This document shows, in pieces, positions 8,640 to 18,118 of a stretch of DNA of 64,000 nucleotides. Below the pieces are notes generated by a model. It was not told the DNA's origin and ran no database searches. It worked only from the letters and a program-made list of their open reading frames with translations. The stretch comes from Sva-07 sp963741755 (GTDB taxonomy: Bacteria; Actinomycetota; Acidimicrobiia; Acidimicrobiales; Ilumatobacteraceae). The stretch covers positions 124,001 through 188,000 of the forward strand of contig CAVUJG010000002.1 of the NCBI GenBank assembly GCA_963741755.1. The letters run 5' to 3'. The position numbers were made by a program, and so were the translations under genes. How positions within the stretch are numbered: the stretch's first letter is position 1; each line of letters starts with the position of its first letter.

Positions 8640-10592
8640 GTGTCGTTGACCGAGGAACAGGACCAGCTCGCCGTCTCGCTCATCCGGGGGATGGCGATGG
8701 ACGGCCCACTCGCCGCCAACAGCGGCCACCAGGGAACTGCGATGGCGCTCGCCCCGCTCGGCCATGTGCTGTACAGCCGGGTGATGAAGCACGATCCGGC
8801 GGACCCCGCGTGGCCCGACCGAGACCGTTTCGTCCTGTCGAACGGCCACGCGTCGATCCTGCAGTACTCGTTGCTGTTCCTCTCGGGCTACGGACTCGAA
8901 CTCGATGACCTGAAGGACTTCCGCCAGTGGGGATCCGCCACCCCTGGCCACCCGGAAGCCGGCCACACCGTGGGAGTCGAAGTCACCACGGGTCCGCTCG
9001 GCCAGGGCTTCGCCAACGCCGTGGGCATGGCGATCGCCGAGGAGAATCTGCGCGCTCGGTTCGGTCCCGAGTCGCAAGACCACTTCACCTACGTGATCGC
9101 CGGCGACGGGTGTCTGATGGAAGGAATCAGCCACGAAGCGGCCTCGCTCGCCGGCCATCTCGGCCTCGGCAAGTTGATCTGCGTGTTCGACGACAACCTG
9201 ATCACGATCGACGGCCCGACGAGCATGTCGACCGGTGACGACACGGCGATGCGCTTCCGCTCGTACGGCTGGGACGTCGTCGACCTCGGCGAGATGGCCG
9301 ACGACCTCGACGGGCTCGAAGCAGCGCTCGACGCTGCGAAGCAGCAGACCGGGAAACCATCGCTGCTCATCCTGCGCTCGCACATCGCCGAGCCCTCCCC
9401 CGACCACGTCGACACCCACGGAGCACATGGCAACCCGTTCACCGCCGACGACGTCACGCGCACCAAAGAGGTCATGGGGATCCCCGACGAACCGTTCTGG
9501 GCGCCCGATGAGCTCGTCGCTGCCTACCGCAGCCACGTCGGCGAACGAGGCGCCACTGCTCGCAGCGCATGGTCGGACAACAGCACCTCCGTCACCACCA
9601 CGCCCGAATGGCAGGCTGCCTGGGCCGGCACCGGTACCGACGGATGGGACGCTGGGCTCCCGGCGTACGACCTCGGCGAGTCGGTCGCCACCCGCAAGGC
9701 GATCCAGAAGGCGCTCGACGCCACCTACGACCGCCTTCCCGGCCTGATCTCGGGTTCCGCCGACCTCACCGGCAGCAACGGCACCGGCCTGGCCCGAAGC
9801 ACCTCGTTCACCGTCGACGACCGCGCCGGGCGCTACGTGCACTACGGGATCCGCGAACACGCGATGGGCGCGGCCCTCGTCGGGATGGCTCAGCACGGCG
9901 GCACGTTGCCGATCAGCGGCACCTTCTTCGTGTTCTCCGACTACATGCGCCCGGCGATTCGCCTGGCGGCCCTCTCGGGGGCCAAGACGTGCTTCGTGTT
10001 CACTCATGACTCGGTCGGTGTCGGCGAGGACGGCCCCACGCACCAGCCGGTCGAGCATCTCGCTGCATTGCGAGCCATCCCCGACCTGCACGTCGTGCGA
10101 CCAGCGGACGGCAACGAGACGATCCAGGCGTGGGCCGACATCGTTCGCCACGACGGTCCGTCGGCACTGATCCTCAGCCGTCAGAACATCCGGGTGGTCA
10201 CCGACGGCTCCGCCGTGTCGCGCGGCGCCGGCATCGTGACCGACTCCGACGGCGACCCCGAGGTCGTCCTGGTTGCGACCGGCAGCGAGGTCGAGGTCTG
10301 TGTCGACGCCGCCGAGCGGCTCCGTGCGCAGGGTCGTCAGGTCCGCGTGGTGAGCCTGCCGAGCTGGGACCGCTTCTCCGCCCAGGACGAGACCTTCCGT
10401 GATTCGATCCTGCCGGCCGGGGTCCCGACGTTGTCGGTCGAGGCAGCCACCACGTTCGGCTGGGAACGCTGGTCCGACGACTCGATCGGTATCGACCGCT
10501 TCGGTGCGAGCGCACCGGGCGAACTCGTCCTGGAGAAACTCGGCATCAACGTCGACCACGTCGTCGAGCGAGCCAATGCGCTGCGCACCTGA
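8640..10592 (+). CDS. tkt: Transketolase
   Basis: A 650-residue thiamine-diphosphate enzyme that moves two-carbon units between sugar phosphates in the pentose phosphate pathway. Substrate and cofactor motifs are in order: NSGHQGTAMALAPLGHVLY near residue 27, GHPEAGHTVGVEVTTGPLGQ near 100, and the TPP site GDGCLMEG...FDDN near 155-185. The pyrimidine domain with GIREHAMGAALVGMA starts near 400, and a C-terminal transketolase domain follows. Length is normal. The start is GTG 8640; there is no good ribosome site close to it, only GGAGG about 20 bases upstream. Transaldolase follows after a 42-base gap, as in many actinobacterial pentose phosphate operons. Confidence 0.97.
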   Translation: MSLTEEQDQLAVSLIRGMAMDGPLAANSGHQGTAMALAPLGHVLYSRVMKHDPADPAWPDRDRFVLSNGHASILQYSLLFLSGYGLELDDLKDFRQWGSATPGHPEAGHTVGVEVTTGPLGQGFANAVGMAIAEENLRARFGPESQDHFTYVIAGDGCLMEGISHEAASLAGHLGLGKLICVFDDNLITIDGPTSMSTGDDTAMRFRSYGWDVVDLGEMADDLDGLEAALDAAKQQTGKPSLLILRSHIAEPSPDHVDTHGAHGNPFTADDVTRTKEVMGIPDEPFWAPDELVAAYRSHVGERGATARSAWSDNSTSVTTTPEWQAAWAGTGTDGWDAGLPAYDLGESVATRKAIQKALDATYDRLPGLISGSADLTGSNGTGLARSTSFTVDDRAGRYVHYGIREHAMGAALVGMAQHGGTLPISGTFFVFSDYMRPAIRLAALSGAKTCFVFTHDSVGVGEDGPTHQPVEHLAALRAIPDLHVVRPADGNETIQAWADIVRHDGPSALILSRQNIRVVTDGSAVSRGAGIVTDSDGDPEVVLVATGSEVEVCVDAAERLRAQGRQVRVVSLPSWDRFSAQDETFRDSILPAGVPTLSVEAATTFGWERWSDDSIGIDRFGASAPGELVLEKLGINVDHVVERANALRT

Positions 10593-10634
10593 ACGCCTTC
10601 CACCTCCATCACGCTTCGATCTTGAAAGGACGCC

Positions 10635-11744
10635 ATGACTGACAACCGGATCATCGCACTCCACGACGAGCAGGGCCAGAGCGCCTGGCTCGACAACCTG
10701 AAGCGTGGATACATCAGCTCGGGCCGACTCGTCGAGATTCGTGACAGTGGCGTGCGCGGCTTGACGTCGAACCCGTCGATCTTCCAGAAGGCCATCCAGG
10801 ATTCATCCGACTACGACGCGCAGTTCGCCGAACTCCGCTCCGCGAGCACCTCGACGAATGATGCGTACTGGGCGATGGTGATCAGCGACATCCACAGCGC
10901 CTGCGACGTGTTCTCGAAGGTGTACGACCACTCGGACGGCGTCGATGGCTACGTGAGTGTCGAGGTCGACCCGGGCCTGGCGCATGACGGACACGGAACC
11001 GAGACGGCCGCGCGTGAGCTGCACGAACGGATCGACCGGCGAAACCTGATGGTGAAGATCCCCGGCACCGAGGAGGGGCTCGCACCGATCCAGCAGATGA
11101 TCGCCGAGGGGCGCTGCATCAACGTCACCTTGATCTTCAGCCTCGACCGCTACTCCCGGGTGATCGAGGCCTATCTCGCAGGACTCGAACGGCTCGCAAT
11201 GGACCCCGACGCCGACCTGTCGGTCGTCGCCAGCGTGGCGAGCTTTTTCATCAGCCGCGTCGACTCGGAAGTCGATCGACGTCTCGACGAGATCGGTGGC
11301 GACGAGGCACTCGCCCTACGTGGCAAGGCCGCCGTTGCCCAGGGCAAGCTCGCGTATCAGTTGTTCCTCGAGGCGTTCTCCGGTCCGCGCTGGGAGGCGC
11401 TCGCCGATCGTGGCGCCAGGGTGCAGCGGCCGCTGTGGGCCTCGACGTCCACGAAGAACGAGGCGTACCCGGACACGCTGTACGTCGACGAGTTGATCGG
11501 CCCGGACAGCGTGAACACGCTGCCTGAAGCGACACTCGAGGCGTTCGCCGACCACGGCACCGTCGATCGCCGCGTCGATGCGGACGTCGACGACGCACGT
11601 CAGGTGTGGCAGGCGCTCGCCGATGTCGGCGTCGACATGGACGATGTGGCCGCCCAACTCGAACGCGAAGGCGTGGCCAGTTTCGCTACCGCATTCGACG
11701 AACTGATTGCCGCCCTCGACACCAAAGCCGCCACCCTCACCTGA
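10635..11744 (+). CDS. tal: Transaldolase
   Basis: A 369-residue class I transaldolase of the longer actinobacterial/cyanobacterial type. It transfers dihydroxyacetone from sedoheptulose-7-phosphate to glyceraldehyde-3-phosphate. GLTSNPSIFQKAI near residue 45 and the Schiff-base lysine in RNLMVKIPGTEEGL near 140 are diagnostic, and RPLWASTSTKNEAYPDTLYV lies near 268. Cotranscription with tkt is likely. A ribosome site GAAAGGA precedes the ATG. The gene ends just before a tandem palindrome. Confidence 0.97.
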   Translation: MTDNRIIALHDEQGQSAWLDNLKRGYISSGRLVEIRDSGVRGLTSNPSIFQKAIQDSSDYDAQFAELRSASTSTNDAYWAMVISDIHSACDVFSKVYDHSDGVDGYVSVEVDPGLAHDGHGTETAARELHERIDRRNLMVKIPGTEEGLAPIQQMIAEGRCINVTLIFSLDRYSRVIEAYLAGLERLAMDPDADLSVVASVASFFISRVDSEVDRRLDEIGGDEALALRGKAAVAQGKLAYQLFLEAFSGPRWEALADRGARVQRPLWASTSTKNEAYPDTLYVDELIGPDSVNTLPEATLEAFADHGTVDRRVDADVDDARQVWQALADVGVDMDDVAAQLEREGVASFATAFDELIAALDTKAATLT

Positions 11745-11755
11745 GCGACCACCAG

Positions 11756-11869
11756 CCGAAATTCGGAGCCAACGTCGCGCTCAGCGCAACGCGCGCTCCG
11801 AATTTCGGAACGCAGATGGAAATTCGGAGCCAATCACGCGCTCAGCGCGATGCGTGCTCCGAATTTCGG
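11756..11869. repeat. Tandem pair of intergenic palindromes (AAATTCGGAGC...GCTCCGAATTT)
   Basis: Two hairpin units of about 52 bases lie at 11756-11808 and 11819-11869. Each has outer arms AAATTCGGAGC and GCTCCGAATTT and an inner CGCGCTCAGCGC-like centre. They fill the gap between the convergent tal and molybdopterin oxidoreductase genes. The arms are conserved while the loops differ at several positions, so this is a repeated element and not a simple recent duplication. Confidence 0.88.
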
Positions 11870-11877
11870 GATTGGGA

Positions 11878-13425
11878 TCAGACCTCGATCCAGCGGCGGG
11901 GGTAGCCGGAGGCGCCGTTGGGCGCGACTGGGGCGGTCTCCTCGGTCTGGGGAACTCCGTCGCCGTCGAACGCACGGGATTCGATCATGTGGCGCCCGGG
12001 TTCGAGGTCGAGCGTCACCATCCACTGCGCCCATGTGTCGTTCGAGGGCACGCCGCCGAGTTCGGCCTCGGACCACGCGCCGCCGTCCGAGCGCACCTCG
12101 ACACGTGAGATCCCACGATGAACGGCCCACGCGACGCCGCCGACGATCACGTCCGTCGATGCTGCGCCGCGACGGTCGGTGTCGATCCGCGACATCGTCT
12201 TGATCGGGCCGTTCTTCGACCAGCCCCGTGGCACCCAGTAGGCGTCGTAGTCCTCCCACCGAGTCAACTCGATCTGCGTGACCCACTTCGTCGCGGACAC
12301 GTAGCCGTACAGCCCCGGCACCACCATGCGGACCGGGTACCCGTGGCGGGCGGGCAGTGGCTCACCGTTCATCGCAATCGCCAACATGGCATCGCGCCCA
12401 TCCATCACGATCTCGGTCGGGGTGCCGGCCGTCCAATCGTCGATCGAACGACTGACGATCTGGGTCGCCTCCGGCTGCACTCCGGCCTCTTCGAGCACGT
12501 CGCGCAACAGCACTCCCTGCCACAGGGCGTTGCCGATCAAATCGCCACCGATCGGATTCGACACGCACGACAACGTCACGTACCGCTCGACCTGTGGCCG
12601 AGCGAGCAGGTCGTCGAAGGTCAGCTCCATCGGGTTGTCGACCATCCCGCCGATCTTCAGCCGCCAACTGTCCTTCGACACCTGCGGAACCACCAGCGCC
12701 GTGTCGATGCGGTAGAAGTCGGCGTTCGGGGTCACGAACGGCTGGAGGCCATCGAGCGGGAGCTGTGCGTCGGGCGGAAGCCCGGGCGCCGGCGCATCGA
12801 CCGATGGCAGGCTGAGAACGCTGCGCTCGCTGTCGACTTCGAATCGCTGCTGGAGCATTCGGCCGACCCCACCGGCGATCACCGCGATCGAACCGATGCC
12901 GATCGCTCCGCCAACGAATCGTCGCCGATCGACGCCCATCGGCTGTGCGGCGGGCTGCTCGGGCTCGACGCTGGTTGCCGGTGCCACGGGACGTGGCGCG
13001 AGGTACAGGAGCACGGCGATCGAGACCGAGGTGCCGACGATCGTCGGAAGCAGCTTCAGCAAGGTGGGCTCTGGACGGGTGAGGACCGCCCATGCACCGA
13101 TCACGCCGGTGACACAGGTCAACGCAACCGCCGCAGAGCGAGCCCCGCGCATCGCAAGGACACCGACGCCGATCCCGATTCCGAGCAGGACGACGAGTGC
13201 TCCGACGACGAGGACGACCTTGTCGTTCGTACCGAACGTCTCGATGGCCCAGTCCTTGAGCGGCTTGGGGACCCAGTCGATGAACACCTGACCGACGGGA
13301 ACAACCGGCGACGACGTCCGCTCGAACAAGCCCACCACGAGCTCGGCCGCCGCAAGGCCTGCGCCAGTTGCCACGAGGCCCAGCACAGGGCCCATCCATC
13401 TGGGCCCGTACGATCGCTCATCCAT
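11878..13425 (-). CDS. Membrane-anchored sulfite oxidase-like molybdopterin oxidoreductase
   Basis: A 515-residue protein. The N-terminal 200 residues hold about four membrane helices (including GPVLGLVATGAGLAAAELVV and KVVLVVGALVVLLGIGIGV). An arginine-led hydrophobic segment follows (RRRFVGGAIGIGSIAVIAGG), which resembles a twin-arginine-type anchor, and then the soluble domain. That domain carries the sulfite oxidase-type molybdopterin site, with the molybdenum-ligand Cys in RYVTLSCVSNPIGGDLIGN, and ends in a Mo-cofactor dimerisation-like region (VHRGISRVEVRSDGGAWSEA). The electron donor and true substrate are unknown. The ATG at 13425 overlaps the ATG of the divergent gene within CCATGG, so the two start codons share bases. 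Confidence 0.88.
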   Translation of the reverse strand: MDERSYGPRWMGPVLGLVATGAGLAAAELVVGLFERTSSPVVPVGQVFIDWVPKPLKDWAIETFGTNDKVVLVVGALVVLLGIGIGVGVLAMRGARSAAVALTCVTGVIGAWAVLTRPEPTLLKLLPTIVGTSVSIAVLLYLAPRPVAPATSVEPEQPAAQPMGVDRRRFVGGAIGIGSIAVIAGGVGRMLQQRFEVDSERSVLSLPSVDAPAPGLPPDAQLPLDGLQPFVTPNADFYRIDTALVVPQVSKDSWRLKIGGMVDNPMELTFDDLLARPQVERYVTLSCVSNPIGGDLIGNALWQGVLLRDVLEEAGVQPEATQIVSRSIDDWTAGTPTEIVMDGRDAMLAIAMNGEPLPARHGYPVRMVVPGLYGYVSATKWVTQIELTRWEDYDAYWVPRGWSKNGPIKTMSRIDTDRRGAASTDVIVGGVAWAVHRGISRVEVRSDGGAWSEAELGGVPSNDTWAQWMVTLDLEPGRHMIESRAFDGDGVPQTEETAPVAPNGASGYPRRWIEV

Positions 13426-14456
13426 GGAACCAGATGTATCTGACCCAGAGCGCTCCCGAGCCCAATCGATCGTCTCCGAGCTCGGTGTTTCCGAGAATGT
13501 TCGTCTCTCGGAAGCACTTGTTTCCGAAGCGTTGGGGCTCATCACCGATCAGCCTGACACGCTCGATCTGAAGATCGCCACTGCAGCCCTCGCAGAAATG
13601 CGCGACGCCTATGCGATGTTCGCCCCGTTCAAAGACCGTCGCAAGGTGTCGATCTTCGGGTCGGCCCGCACGAGCGCCGACGACCGGTTGTACGGATTGA
13701 CCGTCGAACTGGCGCGCACGCTGGCGACGCACGGATGGATGGCGGTCACCGGAGCAGGACCGGGAATCATGCAGGCCGGCATGGAAGGGGCCGGACGCGA
13801 GATGTCGATCGGCGTCTCGATCCGACTGCCCTTCGAGTCCGGCGCCAACTCGGTGATCGCCGGCGACGAGAAGCACGTGAGCATGAAGTACTTCTTCACC
13901 CGCAAGCTGATGTTGATCAAGGAGTCGCAGGCCTTCGTGTGCATGCCCGGCGGGTTCGGGACGCTCGACGAGATGTTCGAACTACTGACCCTCACGCAGA
14001 CCGGCAAAGGGGGTGCCCGTCCCGATCGTGCTCCTCGACGCACCGGGCGATCCGTTCTGGGAGGGCGTCGACACGTTCGTCCGTGAACAGCTGATCGCCC
14101 GTGGGCTCGTGTCGAGCAACGACGTCGATCTCTACACGATCACCAACGACGTCGACGAGGCTGCTCGCGTGATCCAGGGCTTCTACGCCAACTACGACTC
14201 GGTCCGATTCGTCGGCGACAACCTGGTCGTGCGGATGCAGCAGGGTCCCAGCGATGCACAGCTGATCGAGCTCAACGAGCGGTTCGGACACCTGGCGGCG
14301 AGCGGCGCGATCGTTCGCACCGAACCGTTCAAGATCGAACGGCGCAACGACGACAAGCTCGACCTCGACCGGATCTCGTGTGTGTTCGCGAAGCGCGGCT
14401 ACAGCGACCTGGTCGCCATGATCCGAGTGCTCAACGGTTACGTCTCGTCGAGCTGA
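13424..14456 (+). pseudogene. LOG-family (TIGR00730) Rossmann protein, one frameshift
   Basis: Two frames together form one 343-residue protein of the LOG / lysine-decarboxylase-like family. KVSIFGSART opens the Rossmann fold, GAGPGIMQAGMEGA binds the nucleotide, and PGGFGTLDEMFE is the family signature. The frame breaks in a G5 run at 14009-14013: with four G the text reads TGKGVPVPIVLLDAPGDPFW and continues to the stop at 14456. The nucleotide total is one more than a multiple of three. Some family members release cytokinin-like bases by phosphoribohydrolase action; the bacterial role here is unknown. The start codon overlaps that of the divergent oxidoreductase. Confidence 0.85.
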
Positions 14457-14635
14457 CGGAGCACGGCGGCCGCCTTCTCGATCGCTCGGCGCGCTTGCAT
14501 CAACTTCTTGTCGTCGAGCGGACGCGTGACCTCGCCGTCGGCGACCGCCTCGCGCAGCCGGTCGAAGGCGACCTCGTCGAGATCGGCGGCAATGGCTTCG
14601 AGTCGCTCGACGAACGAGGCGTACTCCCCCGTCAT
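14438..14635 (-). CDS. Small helical hypothetical protein
   Basis: A 65-residue, charged and probably all-helical protein starting MTGEYASFVERLEAIAADLD. I do not recognise a family. The ATG overlaps the stop of glcF in an ATGA arrangement, so it is probably coupled to the glycolate oxidase iron-sulfur subunit. Its 3' end overlaps the convergent LOG gene by 19 bases. It has the size and composition of an exodeoxyribonuclease VII small-subunit-like or other coiled two-helix protein, but neither is claimed. Confidence 0.6.
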   Translation of the reverse strand: MTGEYASFVERLEAIAADLDEVAFDRLREAVADGEVTRPLDDKKLMQARRAIEKAAAVLRQLDET

Positions 14636-15837
14636 CGCCCGACGACCCCGAGCGCCTCGGCCACGATGTCGACGGGATGCTTCACGGGAAGATCGAGCGC
14701 GACGTCCAGGTGCATGGAGCAGCCCGGGTTCGCGCTCGCCACGACCACGGCGCTCGACCCATCGGCGGCCCGCATGATCGAGGCGACCTTGCGCTCACGG
14801 ATGTCGCCGGCGAGGTCCGGCTGCAGTGCCGAGTACGCCCCGCCAGCGCCACAACACAGCCCGGCATCGTCGAGTTCGACGACGTCGGCAACGTGTGCCA
14901 GCAGCGTCCGCACCGGTTCGTGGGCTCGTTGGACGTGGCGGAGATGGCAGGGATCCTGGACGATGACCGGCCGTCGCGCGACGGTTGCGCCCGGCAGGCG
15001 TTCGATCCGTTCTGCGAGCCACTCGGAGATGTCGAACACCCGGGCGCTGAAGCGCCGCGCATCGTCGGTGCCGAGCAACGTGCCGTAGTCCTTCATCGAT
15101 GCGCCGCAACCGGCCGAGTTCACGAGAATGGGCGCCGTGCCGGGCATCGACGCCATCACCCGCTCGGCCAACGCTGTGGCGTCGTCATGCAGTCCTGCGT
15201 GCACGTGCAGGGCTCCGCAACAGCCGCCTCCCGATCCCGGAACGGCCAGTGTCGCCCCGGTCAGGGCGATGAGCGCCGCCGTGTTGCGATGTGTCTCGCG
15301 CTGCCAGGCGTCCATCACGCAGCCGGTGAACATCCACACGTCGGCGCCGGTCGTCTCGATCTTCGCCGCCCGGCGCAGCGGAAGTCGAGGGACGCCGAGA
15401 CGCTTCGGTACGAGACGGAGCCTCTGTCCGACAGCGAGTGCCGTCGAACCAACGAGGAGCAGTCGATGGCGCGGCAGGACACGGAACCCGAGTCGCTGCC
15501 ACCATGGCGTGATCCGACCCTCGGCGGCGAGCGCTGTCCGGGTCTCCTCCATCAGCGCGCCGAACTGGACACCGCTCGGGCAGGCGGTCTCACATCCTCG
15601 GCACTGCACGCACGTCTCGATGAAATCGACGAACTCGTCATCGATCGGAAGCTCGCCCCGGTCGACGGCACGCATCGCGTCGATGCGGCCACGCGGCGAG
15701 TACTTCTCCTCGCCGGTGACCCGGAATGTCGGGCAGTGCGGCAGGCACAACCCGCAACTCACGCACGTCGCCGCCAGCTCGGCGTCGAGCCCGAGCACCG
15801 ACACGGTCAGACGTTCGGAGCTCGATGCGGCGACCAT
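14632..15837 (-). CDS. glcF: Glycolate oxidase iron-sulfur subunit
   Basis: A protein of about 401 residues with two 4Fe-4S motifs near the N-terminus (CVSCGLCLPHCPTFRVTGEE and CVQCRGCETACPSG). Two CCG-type domains follow, shown by GCCGALHVHAGLHDDA, SAGCGASMKDYG and CCGAGGAYS. It passes electrons from the flavin subunits GlcD/GlcE to the quinone pool during glycolate oxidation. GlcD and GlcE lie about 4 kb away on the same strand, so the operon is split. The start could also be GTG 15864, two bases from the divergent glycosylase start; I use ATG 15837 because it leaves promoter space. Confidence 0.9.
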   Translation of the reverse strand: MVAASSSERLTVSVLGLDAELAATCVSCGLCLPHCPTFRVTGEEKYSPRGRIDAMRAVDRGELPIDDEFVDFIETCVQCRGCETACPSGVQFGALMEETRTALAAEGRITPWWQRLGFRVLPRHRLLLVGSTALAVGQRLRLVPKRLGVPRLPLRRAAKIETTGADVWMFTGCVMDAWQRETHRNTAALIALTGATLAVPGSGGGCCGALHVHAGLHDDATALAERVMASMPGTAPILVNSAGCGASMKDYGTLLGTDDARRFSARVFDISEWLAERIERLPGATVARRPVIVQDPCHLRHVQRAHEPVRTLLAHVADVVELDDAGLCCGAGGAYSALQPDLAGDIRERKVASIMRAADGSSAVVVASANPGCSMHLDVALDLPVKHPVDIVAEALGVVGR

Positions 15838-15866
15838 GGTCCGGCCATCGTACGTTCTCGCCACGC

Positions 15867-16685
15867 ATGCCCGAAGGCCACACCATCCACCGCATCGCCC
15901 GCGACCACAACGCGCTGCTCGCCGGACGCTCGATCAGCGTCTCGAGTCCGCAGGGTCGGTTCACGCCCGACGCCGAGCGGGTCGACGGAGCCGTTCTCGA
16001 TCGGATCGAGCCCTACGGCAAGCACCTGTTCTACCGATGGTCGACCGGAGAGGTCGGCCACGTCCACCTCGGGCTCTTCGGTAAGTACCGGGTGCAGCGC
16101 ACCGACGACTCCCCCGAGCCGATCGGTCAAGTGCGGATGCGTCTCCAGACCGAGCCCGACGACGACCGCGATGGCTTCGTCACGATCGACCTCGCCGGCC
16201 CCACCGCGTGCTCGATCGACCCGCCATCGGTCCGCCGCGACATCCTCGCCCGACTGGGCCCCGACCCGTTGCGGCGCGGTTCGAAGCCCGACGCAATGAT
16301 CGAACGGATGCAGCGGAGCTCACGTGGCATCGGCGACCTCCTGATGGACCAGTCGGTCGTCGCTGGTATCGGCAACGTGTACCGCGCCGAGGCGCTGTTC
16401 GTGACCGGGATGCATCCGTTGAGGCCGGGAACGGACTGCGAACGCGTCGAGCTCGAGGCGCTCTGGGCAACAGTGCAAGGAATGCTGCGCCAAGGCGTGA
16501 AGGACAACCGCATCGTGACGGTTCGGCGCGAGGACCTCGGGATCGCACCGAACGCACGGATCAAACGCGGCGAGGCGACGTACGCCTACAAGCGTGACCG
16601 TTGCCTGTTGTGTGGCGACGAGATCCGCGTCATCGATGTCGCCAATCGCCGCTGCTACTTCTGCCCGACACATCAACCGGCGTGA
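15867..16685 (+). CDS. nei: Fpg/Nei-family DNA glycosylase (endonuclease VIII type)
   Basis: A 272-residue base-excision repair enzyme. The N-terminus MPEGHTIHRIARDH supplies the catalytic Pro2/Glu3; PEGHT is more like Nei than Fpg (PELPE). The helix-two-turn-helix lies at SVVAGIGNVYRAEALF near residue 170. The C-terminal zinc finger is complete: CLLCGDEI then CYFCPTH. It removes oxidised pyrimidines and nicks the site. Divergent from glcF and followed 17 bases later by the aldehyde dehydrogenase. Confidence 0.93.
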   Translation: MPEGHTIHRIARDHNALLAGRSISVSSPQGRFTPDAERVDGAVLDRIEPYGKHLFYRWSTGEVGHVHLGLFGKYRVQRTDDSPEPIGQVRMRLQTEPDDDRDGFVTIDLAGPTACSIDPPSVRRDILARLGPDPLRRGSKPDAMIERMQRSSRGIGDLLMDQSVVAGIGNVYRAEALFVTGMHPLRPGTDCERVELEALWATVQGMLRQGVKDNRIVTVRREDLGIAPNARIKRGEATYAYKRDRCLLCGDEIRVIDVANRRCYFCPTHQPA

Positions 16686-16702
16686 ACGCGTACGCTTCAC
16701 CC

Positions 16703-18091
16703 ATGACTGCCGTCGAGCGCATTCCCGAGATCGTCCAACAACTCCGCGACGGGTTCCACAGCGGCGTGGTCCGTGACATCGAGTCTCGGCGGGCGCAACT
16801 CCGGTCACTTCGCGAGATGTTCGTCGAGCAGGAGGACAAGCTGATCGACGCATTGGTCGCCGATGTCGGCAAACCACGCATCGAGGCCTACACCACCGAA
16901 ATCGCGTTCACGATCAACGAGATCGACCACACGCTCAAGCACCTCGACGCGTGGAACAAGCCGACCAAGGTGAAGGTGCCGCTCACGTTCAAGCCCGGCT
17001 CCGCCACGCTGCGGCCCGAACCGCTCGGCACCGTATGCATCATCGCTCCGTGGAACTACCCGGTGCAGTTGCTGTTCGCTCCGCTCGTTCCCGCCCTCGC
17101 CGCCGGCAACACCGCCGTGCTCAAGCCCTCCGAGGTCACACCGTCGGTGTCGGCACTGATCGAGGAGCTGGTCCCCCGGTACTTCAATGCCTCCACCGTC
17201 GCCGTCGTGACCGGGGCGGTCGACGAGACCACGGCGCTCCTCGAACAGCGCTTCGATCACATCTTCTACACCGGCAACGGCAAAGTCGGCCGCGTGGTGA
17301 TGCGGGCAGCCGCCGAACACCTCACGCCGATCACCCTGGAGCTCGGCGGCAAGAGCCCCGCCATCGTCGCCGCCGACGCAAACATCGAGGTCTCCGCCAA
17401 GCGCCTCGCCTGGGCCAAGTTCCTCAACGCCGGACAGACCTGCGTCGCTCCCGACTACGTACTCGTCGACGCAAGCGTCGAAGACCGGTTCGTCACTGCG
17501 CTCGCCGACGCCGTCACCACCTTCTACGGCGCCGACCCCCGACAGTCGAACGACTACGCCCGCATCGTCAACGAACGCCATCACGACCGGCTGATGAAAC
17601 TGCTCGAAGCCGGCGGCTATGACGCCACGGTCATCGGCGGCACGGGCGACAGGGGCAGCCGATACATCGCTCCGACCGTGCTCGCCGGGGTGAAGCCCGA
17701 TGCGGCCGTGATGGACGACGAGATCTTCGGGCCGATCCTGCCGGTGCTCACCGTCGGCGACGTCGACGAGGCGATCCGTTTCGTCAACGATCGCGACAAG
17801 CCGCTCGCGCTCTATGCGTTCAGCAGCGACGAGGACACGCTCGAACACGTCGTCGCCAACACGTCCGCCGGCGGCGTCACGCTCAACCACGCCATCATGC
17901 ACCTGGCCGTTCCCGACCTCCCGTTCGGTGGCGTCGGCGAGAGCGGGATGGGGTCGTACCACGGCAAAGCGGGCTTCGACACGTTCAGCCACGCGAAGGC
18001 CGTGCTCGACAAGCCGACCCGGCCCGATCCTTCGCTCATGTACCCGCCGTACACGAACATGAAGCAGAAGATCATCCGCAAGTTCCTCTGA
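16703..18091 (+). CDS. Aldehyde dehydrogenase, class 3 type
   Basis: A 462-residue NAD(P)-dependent aldehyde dehydrogenase. The substrate entry WNYPV lies near residue 115, the general-base Glu in ITLELGGKSP near 210, and the catalytic Cys in NAGQTCVAPDYV near 245. The short length and the C-terminal PPYTNMKQKIIRKFL resemble the fatty-aldehyde / coniferyl-aldehyde ALDH3 group. The ATG at 16703 begins MTAVERIPEIVQQL. It probably oxidises medium or long aldehydes to acids; the substrate is unproven. It ends next to a family B palindrome. Confidence 0.94.
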   Translation: MTAVERIPEIVQQLRDGFHSGVVRDIESRRAQLRSLREMFVEQEDKLIDALVADVGKPRIEAYTTEIAFTINEIDHTLKHLDAWNKPTKVKVPLTFKPGSATLRPEPLGTVCIIAPWNYPVQLLFAPLVPALAAGNTAVLKPSEVTPSVSALIEELVPRYFNASTVAVVTGAVDETTALLEQRFDHIFYTGNGKVGRVVMRAAAEHLTPITLELGGKSPAIVAADANIEVSAKRLAWAKFLNAGQTCVAPDYVLVDASVEDRFVTALADAVTTFYGADPRQSNDYARIVNERHHDRLMKLLEAGGYDATVIGGTGDRGSRYIAPTVLAGVKPDAAVMDDEIFGPILPVLTVGDVDEAIRFVNDRDKPLALYAFSSDEDTLEHVVANTSAGGVTLNHAIMHLAVPDLPFGGVGESGMGSYHGKAGFDTFSHAKAVLDKPTRPDPSLMYPPYTNMKQKIIRKFL

Positions 18092-18118
18092 CTGCCACCG
18101 TCACCCGAGCTACCCTAA

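Noticed and set aside
8607..10664. 685-codon minus-strand frame over transketolase
   Set aside because: Antisense shadow; transketolase motifs on the plus strand are complete.
12118..13443. 441-codon plus-strand frame
   Set aside because: Antisense shadow of the molybdopterin oxidoreductase, whose own frame has membrane helices and cofactor motifs.
13424..14456. Programmed frameshift in the LOG gene
   Set aside because: The G5 run lacks an X-XXY-YYZ slippery pattern and no downstream structure is evident; similar breaks in other genes point to sequencing error.
14677..16299. 540-codon plus-strand frame across glcF and nei
   Set aside because: Spans two real genes in the wrong frame; no motifs.
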